A DNA stretch of 64,000 nt from DASUPK01 sp963800285 (GTDB lineage Bacteria; Actinomycetota; Thermoleophilia; Solirubrobacterales; 70-9). Below are positions 1 through 7,183 of the stretch, in pieces. The stretch's first letter is position 1. Every line of letters begins with the position of its first letter. The notes beneath the pieces were generated by a model. The model ran no database searches. It was not told where the DNA came from and was given only the letters and a program-made list of their open reading frames with translations. Where the stretch lies: the NCBI GenBank assembly GCA_963800285.1, contig CAWDAL010000014.1:310001-374000 (forward strand). The letters run 5' to 3'. The translations under genes and the position numbers were made by a program.

Positions 1-653
1 TGGGCGCCGGGGAAGAAACCGGCCAGGCGCACGTAGCCGACCTTCTTGCCGCCGACCTTCTCGATGCGCCCGGTCACCTGCGGGATCTCCACCTGGGCCC
101 TGGTCAGGGCGACGTCACGTGAACCGCCGTCGCGACTCGCGACGGTGAGCGTCACCTTCGTCCCGGCGGGCCCCCGAATCTGGCTGGTGACCGCGTCCGC
201 GTCCTTGCCGGCGATCGAGTGCCCATTGACGCCGGTGATCACCTCACCGGGGTGAATGCCGGCGTCCCGGGCGGGAGTGTGTTTGTAGACGGTCGCGACG
301 CGCAGGCCGCGGGGCACCTCGTTCACCGCAATGCCGACGCCGGAGAGGCTCGAACCCTCCTTGAAGCGGTCGTACTCGCTCTTCGTGAAGTAGTGCGAGA
401 AGCGATCGTGATAGCGCTCCTTGAGGTGCGCGACGATCGAGGCGATCGAGGCGTTCTCGAGGTCATTGCTGTCGACCGTGTGGAAGTAGTCGTCGTGGAT
501 GACGTCGATCGCCTGAGCCGTCGCGTCCTGGCTCTTGTTGCCGAAGACGTCGTTGACTCCGTTGCGGATCGCGTCGACCTGGCCGCCGGCGACGATGCCG
601 ATGACGAAGGCGATCGCGATCAGGGCCGCGATTGCGAGTGTGCGGCGGGTCAA
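1..653 (-). CDS. S41 family C-terminal processing peptidase, N-terminal part
   Basis: This is the N-terminal 217 or so residues of a periplasmic/extracytoplasmic carboxy-terminal processing serine protease; the catalytic Ser/Lys region lies beyond the window. I start it at TTG 651-653, which shares bases with the ftsX stop (TTGA). Right after the start is an uncleaved-looking membrane anchor (residues about 5-24, rich in Ala/Ile/Val). A short helical region follows, then a PDZ domain (about residues 90-170) with the typical SGVGIAV and GEVITGVNGH segments. Position directly behind ftsE-ftsX is the usual place for this family in Gram-positive bacteria, so co-transcription with the division complex is likely. 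A different start upstream cannot be excluded because no clear Shine-Dalgarno is visible. Confidence 0.85.
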   Translation of the reverse strand, partial: MTRRTLAIAALIAIAFVIGIVAGGQVDAIRNGVNDVFGNKSQDATAQAIDVIHDDYFHTVDSNDLENASIASIVAHLKERYHDRFSHYFTKSEYDRFKEGSSLSGVGIAVNEVPRGLRVATVYKHTPARDAGIHPGEVITGVNGHSIAGKDADAVTSQIRGPAGTKVTLTVASRDGGSRDVALTRAQVEIPQVTGRIEKVGGKKVGYVRLAGFFPGA

Positions 654-1579
654 ATCCGGAGGAAGCGACGCAGCGTCAGGCCGCTGCCCATCGCCGACAC
701 GCCCATGGCCACGCACAGCAGGACGAGCGCGAGGGTGGCGAAGCCGATCGTATGCCCCGAGTTGATCAGGTTGAAGTTGTTGGCCAGCGGATCCACGATC
801 ACCTGTTTCCCGATGAAGAGGAAGCCTATTGCGATCCCGGCCCCGACCAGGCCGCAGAACAGGCCCTCGACCATGAACGGCCAGCGGATGAACCAATTGG
901 TGGCGCCGACCAGCCGCATCACCTCGACCTCGCGGCGGCGGGCGTAGATGGAGAGGCGGATCGTGTTGGCCACCAGCAGAAGCGAGGCGATCAGCAACAG
1001 CCCCGAGACGACGGCGAGGACCCAGCGGATCGCGGTGGTCGCACCGCTGATCTTGTTGGCGTCGTCGCGCGAGTCACCGATGTCCGAGATCAGCGGGCTG
1101 ATCGGAGTGGGCTGGCCGTTGGCGCCGGGAGGCGTGATCGCGTTGCGCACCGCGGGTAGGTTCGAGAGATCGTCCGGCGTCACGTTGAACGAGGCCGGAA
1201 GCGGATTGTGCGTGCCGGGCAGCTGAGCGGTGATGTCCGAGCGGTTCTCGGCCTTGAGCCGGTCGCTGAGGATGCTCAGTGCCTGGTTCTTGTCCACGAA
1301 CTGAACCTGCTTGACGTGCGGGATCGTCTCGAGCTTCGCCTGCAGGGCCTGGATCTGATCGGCCGGCGCCTGCTGACCGTTGACGTCGTTCAGGAAGAGA
1401 CGGAGGCCGACCTGGCTGCGGACCTGGTTCGTCTTGCCGTTGGTGGTCTGCAGGACCGGGATCAGCACGCCGAGCAGGAGCACCGTGATGCAGACCGTGA
1501 CGATCGACGCCAGGCCGGGAGCGGCGCTGCGCCGCAGCGCCCGCAGACCCTCGCCGATGAAGAAGAAGACTCGCCCCAT
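650..1579 (-). CDS. ftsX: Cell division protein FtsX
   Basis: FtsX is the membrane subunit of the FtsEX ABC complex, which controls peptidoglycan hydrolases at the division site. The 309-residue protein has a cytoplasmic start rich in Phe/Arg, a first membrane helix at about 22-42, and a large extracellular loop (about 45-195) containing KQVQFVDKNQALSILSDRLK, as in the FtsX extracellular domain. Three C-terminal helices follow, with a REVEVMRLVGAT motif in the cytoplasmic coupling loop, a hallmark of FtsX/MacB-type permeases. The gene follows ftsE after 9 bases and overlaps the downstream protease by the TTGA junction. Length and topology are normal for the family. Confidence 0.95.
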   Translation of the reverse strand: MGRVFFFIGEGLRALRRSAAPGLASIVTVCITVLLLGVLIPVLQTTNGKTNQVRSQVGLRLFLNDVNGQQAPADQIQALQAKLETIPHVKQVQFVDKNQALSILSDRLKAENRSDITAQLPGTHNPLPASFNVTPDDLSNLPAVRNAITPPGANGQPTPISPLISDIGDSRDDANKISGATTAIRWVLAVVSGLLLIASLLLVANTIRLSIYARRREVEVMRLVGATNWFIRWPFMVEGLFCGLVGAGIAIGFLFIGKQVIVDPLANNFNLINSGHTIGFATLALVLLCVAMGVSAMGSGLTLRRFLRI

Positions 1580-1588
1580 GGGTGCCGC

Positions 1589-2437
1589 CTAGTAGCTCGG
1601 CCTCTCGTCCTCGACGCCCATCTCGTCGCGCAGCCGGGCGGCGAACTCGCGAGTCGACTCGTCGTCGGGCGTGTACATGCCGGCGGCCTGGTCGCGCACG
1701 ACTCGTCCTGTGTCCAGCGCGATCACGCGGCGGCGCATCTTGTCGACCATCTCGCGGTCGTGGGTGACGACGACGACGGTCGTGCCGGTGCGATTGATCC
1801 GGTAGAGCACCTGCATGATCCCGATGGACGTGTTCGGGTCGAGGTTGCCCGTCGGCTCGTCGGCCAGCAGGAGCGGCGGATGGTTGACGAACGCGCGCGC
1901 CACGGAGAGGCGCTGCTGCTCCCCGCCGGAGAGCTGGTCCGGGAAGTTCTTCACCTTGTCGGCGAGGCCGACGAGCCGCAGTGCGTCCGGCACCTTGCGG
2001 CGGATCTCCGAGCGCGAGGCGCCGATCACCTGCAGGGCGTACGCGACGTTGTCGTAGACGTTGCGGCTCGGCAGGAGCTTGTAGTCCTGGAAGACCGTGC
2101 CGATCCGGCGGCGGAGCTGGGGCACCTTCTTGTCGGGGAGCTGGGAGATGTCACGGCCCGCGATCAGCACCTCGCCCTCGGTGGGCTGGAGCTCGCGGAT
2201 CAGCGTCTTGATCAGCGTGGTCTTGCCACAGCCGGTCGGCCCGACGAGGAAGACGAACTCCCCGCGGTCGACGCGCAGGCTGACGCGCTCGAGGGCGACG
2301 TGGCCACCGGGATAGACCTTGGTGACCTTGCGCATCTCGACGATCGGCGGAGCGGCCCGCTGCTCGGTGAGATGCTCGGGGCGGCGCTGCGTCTGCGGGC
2401 GCGCGCGAAGAAGCTCTGATGTCTCTCGTCTTGCCAT
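1589..2437 (-). CDS. ftsE: Cell division ATP-binding protein FtsE
   Basis: FtsE is the ATPase subunit of the FtsEX complex. Walker A GPTGCGKTT lies at about residues 66-74, the ABC signature LSGGEQQR near 168, Walker B LLLADEPTGNLD just after it, and the H-loop VVVTHD follows. As drawn from ATG 2437 the protein is 282 residues with about 33 residues ahead of the usual FtsE start, rich in Arg/Glu/Pro. The true start may be the internal ATG in IVEMRKV. First gene of ftsE-ftsX-S41 protease. It is divergent from the epimerase gene at 2630, so the 190-base spacer should carry both promoters. Confidence 0.95.
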   Translation of the reverse strand: MARRETSELLRARPQTQRRPEHLTEQRAAPPIVEMRKVTKVYPGGHVALERVSLRVDRGEFVFLVGPTGCGKTTLIKTLIRELQPTEGEVLIAGRDISQLPDKKVPQLRRRIGTVFQDYKLLPSRNVYDNVAYALQVIGASRSEIRRKVPDALRLVGLADKVKNFPDQLSGGEQQRLSVARAFVNHPPLLLADEPTGNLDPNTSIGIMQVLYRINRTGTTVVVVTHDREMVDKMRRRVIALDTGRVVRDQAAGMYTPDDESTREFAARLRDEMGVEDERPSY

Positions 2438-2629
2438 CGAACGTGGGCGCCGTGAGCAGCGTCCCCGCGGTCAACCCCGCCGAAGCCGCCCAGCACCTGC
2501 GTCGGCCACAAACACCGCCGACGGATCAACAGGGTAGGGATCGGCCTAAAGGGGAGCGCAAGTTCTCGTTCGCCCGACAACACGCCTGCGCGCCGTTAGT
2601 CGCGCGAGCGCGAGGGGTAGCCCAGGGAC

Positions 2630-3676
2630 ATGAGGATCGTCGTCACCGGTGCAACCGGGAACCTGGGGACTTCCACCCTTCGCTCACTCGTCTCCGACCC
2701 CAGGGTCGATTCGATTCTCGGGCTCGCCAGGCGCCGCCCGGCGCTCGAGTTGCCCAAGGTCGAATGGGCCGAGGCCGACGTCCGTTCCGCGGACCTGGGC
2801 GAGCTGTTTCGCGGCGCCGACGCGGTCGTCCACCTCGCCTGGCTGATTCAGCCTTCACGGAACGAAGCCGAGACCGAGTCGGTCAACGTCCTCGGCAGCG
2901 AGCGCGTCTTCGGCGCGGTGGCCGCTGCGGGTGTGCCGCGGCTCGTCCACGCGTCCTCGGTGGGCGCCTACTCACCGGGTCCGAAGGATCGCCAGGTCGA
3001 CGAGAGCCATCCCACGGGCGGGGTCCCGTCCTCCTTCTATTCCCGCCACAAGGCGGCCGTCGAGCGCATCCTGGATCGCTTCGAGGCGTCCACCCCGTCC
3101 GTCTCCGTTGCCCGTCTGCGGCCTGGTCTGCTCTTCAAGGCCGACGCGGCCTCCGAGATTCGACGCCTGTTCGCGGGCCCCTTCCTACCGAACGCGCTGA
3201 TCACCAGGAGCCTGATCCCGATCGTCCCGGCCGTGAAGGGCCTGCGGTTCCAGGCGGTCCACTCGCTTGACGCAGGTGTCGCGTTCGCGCGTGCGACCTT
3301 CAGCGATGCGACTGGCCCGTTCAACGTCGCGGCCGAACCCATCCTCGATCCGGACCGGATCGGCCGGCTGCTCGGCGCACATCCCGTGAAGGTGCCCCGA
3401 TCACTGCTCAGAGCGGCGGCCTCAGCCACCTGGCATCTCCGCCTTCAACCGACGCCTCCGGGCTGGCTCGACCTGGCCCTCGAGGTGCCGCTGATGAGCA
3501 CCAAGCGGGCACGGGACGAGCTCGACTGGGAACCGCGCCGGAGCTCAGAGGACGCATTGCTCGACCTGCTCGAGGGCCTGCGGGCCGGCCGCGGCATCTC
3601 AACGCCACCTCTTGATCCGCGGGCCGGCGGCCCATTCCGCTCGGGCGAGCTCGCCACCGGTCTCGGCGCTCGCTAG
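2630..3676 (+). CDS. NAD-dependent epimerase/dehydratase family protein
   Basis: A 348-residue extended short-chain dehydrogenase. The N-terminal Rossmann motif VTGATGNLG is at residues 4-12, and the catalytic motif YSRHK (Y-x3-K) is at about 140. The S in HASSVGAYSP completes the triad. The C-terminal half (about 170-340) is the substrate-binding part and resembles nucleoside-sugar epimerases and atypical SDRs without revealing the substrate. The start has an AGGGA just upstream. It stands alone on the plus strand; the next gene (BON protein) begins 78 bases later. Function beyond NAD(P)-dependent sugar or ketone chemistry is not determined. Confidence 0.85.
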   Translation: MRIVVTGATGNLGTSTLRSLVSDPRVDSILGLARRRPALELPKVEWAEADVRSADLGELFRGADAVVHLAWLIQPSRNEAETESVNVLGSERVFGAVAAAGVPRLVHASSVGAYSPGPKDRQVDESHPTGGVPSSFYSRHKAAVERILDRFEASTPSVSVARLRPGLLFKADAASEIRRLFAGPFLPNALITRSLIPIVPAVKGLRFQAVHSLDAGVAFARATFSDATGPFNVAAEPILDPDRIGRLLGAHPVKVPRSLLRAAASATWHLRLQPTPPGWLDLALEVPLMSTKRARDELDWEPRRSSEDALLDLLEGLRAGRGISTPPLDPRAGGPFRSGELATGLGAR

Positions 3677-3753
3677 CAGGGCCGTTTATCACGAAGGCTC
3701 GCGGGCACCAGTTAGCGAGACCAGCAAACTCAACCACTATCGAGGACTCAGTC

Positions 3754-4449
3754 ATGAAGGTGAAGACCCGAGCAACAGCCAAGACCGCTTCAGGAGCGGC
3801 AAAGGGCGGCGCGTCCGCGATCCGCGACTGGATCGCGGACAGCGGGTCGACCGCCCAGGAAGCCCGCAAGCAGGCGAACAAGACGGTGGCCGATGCCCGG
3901 AAACACGCTCAAATCGCGATCAGAGACGCGCGCAAGCAAGCGCGCCGGCAGGCGATACAGGCCAGGATCGCGGCGGCGCAAGCGCGCACGAGAACCCGTA
4001 CGAAGGCCTCGGGAGTCTCGGCGAAGGCGGTCGGCGCGGCCGGTGCAGTCGGGCTTGCCGCCGGCTATTTCCTCGATCCCGAATCGGGCAGGCGCCGCCG
4101 CCACGAGACCCGGGACCGCGCCCTCGCGATGATCCGGCGATCAGCCGACCGGACCCGGCGCGAGGCGGAGTACCGGACCGGCCAGGTCGAGGGCAAGGTC
4201 GAGGCAGTGAAGAGCCAGGCCGCTCCGGAGAAGCCCGCGGCGAACGATCAGGCCCTGGCCGAACGGGTGAAGAGCGAGATCTTCCAGCCCGCCGATGCCC
4301 CGAAGGAATCCGTAAACGTCAACGTCGAGGACGGCGTCGTCTACCTGCGAGGCGAGGTCAAGCGCCCGGATCAGATCCGGAAGTTGATCGAGGACGCCGG
4401 CGCGGTCGACGGGGTTGCAGCAGTCGAGAACCTGCTGCAGACCCCATGA
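3754..4449 (+). CDS. BON domain protein with Lys/Arg-rich helical N-terminal region
   Basis: 231 residues. Residues 1-85 are strongly basic, Ala/Arg/Gln-rich and probably long helices with coiled-coil character. A short hydrophobic stretch (about 90-108) ends in the AAGYFLDPESGRRRR segment, seen in YtxH-like stress proteins. The C-terminal 65 residues form a BON domain (VNVEDGVVYLRGEV and the closing GVAAVENLL). BON domains bind membranes or phospholipid. GAGGA precedes the start. About 60 bases upstream GTTT and GGGCA are spaced by 15 bases, similar to a stress sigma (SigB-like) promoter; this is a weak call. A strong hairpin follows the gene (4506-4538). Confidence 0.75.
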   Translation: MKVKTRATAKTASGAAKGGASAIRDWIADSGSTAQEARKQANKTVADARKHAQIAIRDARKQARRQAIQARIAAAQARTRTRTKASGVSAKAVGAAGAVGLAAGYFLDPESGRRRRHETRDRALAMIRRSADRTRREAEYRTGQVEGKVEAVKSQAAPEKPAANDQALAERVKSEIFQPADAPKESVNVNVEDGVVYLRGEVKRPDQIRKLIEDAGAVDGVAAVENLLQTP

Positions 4450-4505
4450 CGTCGAGCCCGGCCGAGGCAGCGGGCGGGCGTTCGGTCAGTGCGTGATGTA
4501 GCGGC

Positions 4506-4538
4506 GGCGGGGCCGAGTGGCGTCTTCTCGGCCCCGCC
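4506..4538 (+). terminator. Perfect 12-bp hairpin after the BON gene
   Basis: Left arm 4506-4517 (GGCGGGGCCGAG) pairs without mismatch with 4527-4538 (CTCGGCCCCGCC), leaving a 9-base loop. It lies 57 bases after the BON stop codon. There is no T-run behind it, as is common for high-GC terminators. Confidence 0.7.
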
Positions 4539-4539
4539 C

Positions 4540-4942
4540 ACCGCCGTTCTCTCGCACTCCGGTGGCGTCCGATGACACCGGAGATACGTCGTCGCCCCTC
4601 GAGTCCCCCTCGGGTTGCGGTGCGCGATCCATGCGCGCCGCAAAATGTGTGGGCTGAAGTTGAGAATTGGGAGTTGGCATCGTTTCTTCCTACTCCGCCG
4701 GCCCTCATCGCTTTTGGCGACCGTTCCTGCGCAATGTGCGGGAAAACACGATCCCTCAGCCTGGTCTCGCGTCCACCCGGTACTTCTAATTCGGTGGTGC
4801 GCGCCGTAGAATACATGCAAGTAGTTGGAGGAGCGAGTCGAGGCCCGCAGCATCGGCCCGCTACTCACACCAAGCTCGGAGGCACACCCCGCACGGCGGG
4901 GCGGGGTCGGGTCTTCTCGGCAAGCACGGGATGAGCAAAACC
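4540..4942. other. Intergenic stretch, AT-richer, no convincing long gene
   Basis: Roughly 400 bases with visibly lower GC than the rest of the window. Open frames here lack ribosome binding sites and family-like sequence. It contains a TAGAAT (4806-4811) that could serve as a -10 element for the STAS region, without a clear -35. A 6-bp hairpin CCCCGC/GCGGGG lies at 4887-4892 and 4896-4901. I see no tRNA or known riboswitch in it. Confidence 0.5.
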
Positions 4943-4955
4943 GAGGAGGACTTTC

Positions 4956-5066
4956 GTGGCGCTCCCAGACGACGGGGCCCATCTGAAACTTGACGACTCC
5001 CTGCCCGATGGGAGCTGCGCGCCACAAGGGGATGGGGCGCTGAGGCGAGCGGGTGGAGCGGTCTAG
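4956..5066 (+). CDS. 36-residue small ORF with strong ribosome binding site, ahead of the STAS gene
   Basis: GTG at 4956 is preceded at good distance by GAGGAGGA (4943-4950), the best Shine-Dalgarno in this region. The frame runs 36 codons to TAG at 5064-5066, overlapping the proposed STAS start at 5053 in another frame. The peptide (MALPDDGAHLKLDD at its start) is acidic then basic and matches nothing I recognise. It may be a leader peptide translationally coupled to the STAS gene. Alternatively it is the true N-terminus of that gene, cut off by a frameshift. Confidence 0.4.
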   Translation: MALPDDGAHLKLDDSLPDGSCAPQGDGALRRAGGAV

Positions 5067-5472
5067 CGGGGCCGCTCCACCCCTCTCATCTGGGGGGAGC
5101 GGTGAGCCGGAGGACGGCCAGCTTCTGACGGTGCGAATCGAGCCGGCGGACACGAACGCGTCCGTCGTCTCCCTGATCGGCGAGCTCGACCTGAGCACCA
5201 TTCCCCGCGTGGAGAAACAGCTCCTCGGTCAGCTTCGCTCAAAGCAGGGCGTGGTCGTGGACCTGACCGGCGTCAGCTTCATCGACTCGTCGGGCATCGG
5301 TCTTCTGATTCGGGCCTTCCGCATGGACGGCGGGGCCCCGCTCCACACGGTGATCGCGGAGGGCTCGCAGGTGGACCGAGTCTTCCGTCTCGCAGGGATC
5401 GACCGGGCGCTGCCCCTGTTCACGGCCCGGCCCCGTGCGCTCGAAGCCCTGAACGGAGCAGCGAGGGCCTAG
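5053..5472 (+). CDS. STAS domain protein, anti-sigma factor antagonist type
   Basis: 139 residues as drawn from GTG 5053; the STAS domain occupies about 25-130. The core motif FIDSSGIGLLIRA contains the serine that partner switching kinases phosphorylate in SpoIIAA/RsbV-type proteins, and VSLIGELDLS forms the first strands. Such proteins release a sigma factor by binding its anti-sigma kinase; no kinase or sigma gene is adjacent. The start is uncertain: no Shine-Dalgarno sits near 5053, while a strong one drives the overlapping small ORF. The stop shares CTAG with the convergent MpsC gene. Confidence 0.8.
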   Translation: MERSSGAAPPLSSGGSGEPEDGQLLTVRIEPADTNASVVSLIGELDLSTIPRVEKQLLGQLRSKQGVVVDLTGVSFIDSSGIGLLIRAFRMDGGAPLHTVIAEGSQVDRVFRLAGIDRALPLFTARPRALEALNGAARA

Positions 5473-5993
5473 ACGGGACCCGCGCCGTCGCCGGCGGGAT
5501 CCGCGCCGTCGCCCGCAGGGCCTGCGCCGTCGCCGTCGACATGCGCGCGCAGTTCACGCGAGATGGAACCGGCCTCGTCGCTCGCCTCGGGGGGCTCCAG
5601 GACGAACACCTCGATTGCGAGATCGGGATCGACGTGGATCGAACTCATATACGCGACCACCTTCCGCCCCGTCGCCTCCTCGACCACGATCCGGAACTCG
5701 TCCTCCATCGCCTGCTGGAAGCTGCGACGCATCTGGTAGACGGACTCGACCTGACCGGTATCGAGCAGGGTGCGCTCCACCGTCGTGAAGCCGCCCCGCA
5801 GGATCGACACGACCGTGTCGTCGACCAGGTGGGTCTTGGCCTTGGTCGGGCCCTTTCCGTAAAAGCGCGAGTGCAGCTGAACCAGGCCGGTCGAGATCGT
5901 CGCAAGGATCTCTCCCCTTGCTGGTACTGGGGGTGCGTCATGCGGGGAAACGGCAAGCCTCCAAACAGATCGGTTGCCGCCCCTCTGGAACAA
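5469..5993 (-). CDS. MpsC/DUF2294 family protein
   Basis: The central 110 residues (GEILATISTGLVQLHSRFYG through DPDLAIEVFVLEP) match the DUF2294 family, also named MpsC after a sodium-translocating membrane-potential system. The molecular role in this organism is unknown. The C-terminus carries a threefold GDGAGPA-type repeat encoded by direct DNA repeats at 5475-5540. Drawn from TTG 5993 there are about 25 atypical residues before the conserved domain, and this part lies over a strong RNA hairpin, so the start is doubtful. ATG 5940-5942 in another frame would give a more typical N-terminus if two bases in the AG repeat near 5910 were absent. Confidence 0.65.
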   Translation of the reverse strand: MFQRGGNRSVWRLAVSPHDAPPVPARGEILATISTGLVQLHSRFYGKGPTKAKTHLVDDTVVSILRGGFTTVERTLLDTGQVESVYQMRRSFQQAMEDEFRIVVEEATGRKVVAYMSSIHVDPDLAIEVFVLEPPEASDEAGSISRELRAHVDGDGAGPAGDGADPAGDGAGPV

Positions 5994-6090
5994 GCGATCT
6001 CACGCGAAGGGAAGAGTTGCGGGGAAACCCAACGAGCGCGTCGGATCCTAAAGGGTCTGGCGGCAACCATGCCACGTCGCCGGGCTATCC
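5944..6090. ncRNA. Candidate structured RNA region between mpsC and transketolase
   Basis: Three stable foldings are visible. (1) GGGG 5944-5947 plus CGGCAA 5951-5956 pair with TTGCCG 5974-5979 plus CCCC 5980-5983. (2) GGG-GAAA-CCC near 6021-6030, a GNRA tetraloop flanked by GTT/AAC on the plus strand. (3) GGTCTGGCG 6054-6062 pairs with CGCCGGGCT 6078-6086 and is extended by GGAT 6043-6046 / ATCC 6087-6090, with the bulge CCTAAAG. A GNRA loop together with a CCTAAaG bulge resembles tetraloop-receptor RNAs such as class I c-di-GMP riboswitches, but the conserved ligand-site bases are not all present and the strand is undecided. It could instead be 5' leader structure of mpsC. Confidence 0.3.
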
Positions 6091-6163
6091 CCAAGCTCGG
6101 GACGGTGGGCCCGCGGCCATGGAGGCGAATGGGAACGGAGCTCTACGGCGGAGGGCTGGCGCC

Positions 6164-7183
6164 CTACGACCAGGGTCCGCCCTGGATGGGCGGGTGCTGC
6201 ACGATCGGCTTCTTGAGCAGAGCCTCGCGGGCCAGGTCGGCGATGCCGCTGGCGGTGAGGCCGAAGTGCTCCATGCAGGCCTCCGCGGTGCCGGAGACGC
6301 CGAACTCGTCCTGCATGCCGAGAGCGAAGACCGGGACCGGATGCTGCTCGCAGGCGACCTGCCGGATCGCGTCACCGAGGCCGCCGACGACCCGATGCTC
6401 CTCCGCGGTAACCGCGACGCCGGTCTTGGCGAGCGAGCGCAGCACGGCCTGGGAGTCGATCGGCTTGATGATCGAGACGTTGACGACCTCGGCCTCCACC
6501 CCGTCCTCGCGCTCCAGGGTCTCCGCGGCCTCGAGGCCGCGCCAGACCATGTGGCCGCAGACGAAGATCGAGATGTCCTTGCCCGGCCGAAGGACGTCGA
6601 CGCCGGTTCCCAGCGTCTCGGGAATCTCCTCGTAGACGACCGGTGTCTTCGGCCGGCCGAAGCGCATGTACATGGGGCCGTCGAAACGCTCGTAGGACTC
6701 GATCACCGCGGTGTAGGCCTGGTTGTAGTCGGCCGGGACCACGACCTGCATCTTCGGCATCGCCCTCATCAGGGCGATGTCCTCGATCATCTGGTGGGAC
6801 GCGCCGTCCTCGCCGAGCGAGACCCCGCCGTGCGAGGCGCCGATCCGCACCTTGAGCCCGTTGTGGGCGATGCCGAGGCGGACCTGATCGTAGGAGCGCG
6901 AGGTGGCGAAGATCGCGAAGGTCGAGGCGTAGGGAACCTTGCCCGACGCGGCGAGGCCGCAGGAGATCGACATCATGTTCGCCTCGGCCGCGCCGATGTT
7001 GAAGAAGCGCTCCGGGAACTGCTTGCCGAACTTCATCGACTGGGTCGACACCGCCAGATCGGCGTCGAGCGCGACGACCTCGGGGTGCGCCTCGCCCAAC
7101 GCGACCAGCGCGTCGCCGTATGCCTGCCGCGTGGCGATCGACTCGGTCTGCGGCTCCGCGGCATCGATCAGCTGGCTTGCCAT
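6164..7183 (-). CDS. Transketolase, C-terminal subunit (pyrimidine and C-terminal domains)
   Basis: 339 residues, the second half of a split transketolase. Residues about 15-175 form the pyrimidine-binding domain with the catalytic glutamate in NIGAAEANMM and the SHGGVSLGEDGASHQ segment. The last 130 residues are the transketolase C-terminal domain. It starts one base inside the stop of its partner gene (TGATG at 7181-7185), so the two subunits are translationally coupled. Together they transfer two-carbon ketol units in the pentose phosphate pathway with thiamine diphosphate. A 1-deoxyxylulose-5-phosphate synthase-like role is less likely because split two-gene forms of this length are typically transketolases. 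Confidence 0.92.
   Translation of the reverse strand: MASQLIDAAEPQTESIATRQAYGDALVALGEAHPEVVALDADLAVSTQSMKFGKQFPERFFNIGAAEANMMSISCGLAASGKVPYASTFAIFATSRSYDQVRLGIAHNGLKVRIGASHGGVSLGEDGASHQMIEDIALMRAMPKMQVVVPADYNQAYTAVIESYERFDGPMYMRFGRPKTPVVYEEIPETLGTGVDVLRPGKDISIFVCGHMVWRGLEAAETLEREDGVEAEVVNVSIIKPIDSQAVLRSLAKTGVAVTAEEHRVVGGLGDAIRQVACEQHPVPVFALGMQDEFGVSGTAEACMEHFGLTASGIADLAREALLKKPIVQHPPIQGGPWS

Noticed and set aside
4572..4934. 120-codon plus-strand frame in the AT-richer spacer
   Set aside because: No ribosome site, no family-like sequence, and overlapping minus-strand frames are equally open.
5475..5540. CRISPR-like or satellite repeat (GCCGTCGCC units)
   Set aside because: Short imperfect repeats coding the GDGAGPA tail of the MpsC-like protein; no spacers.
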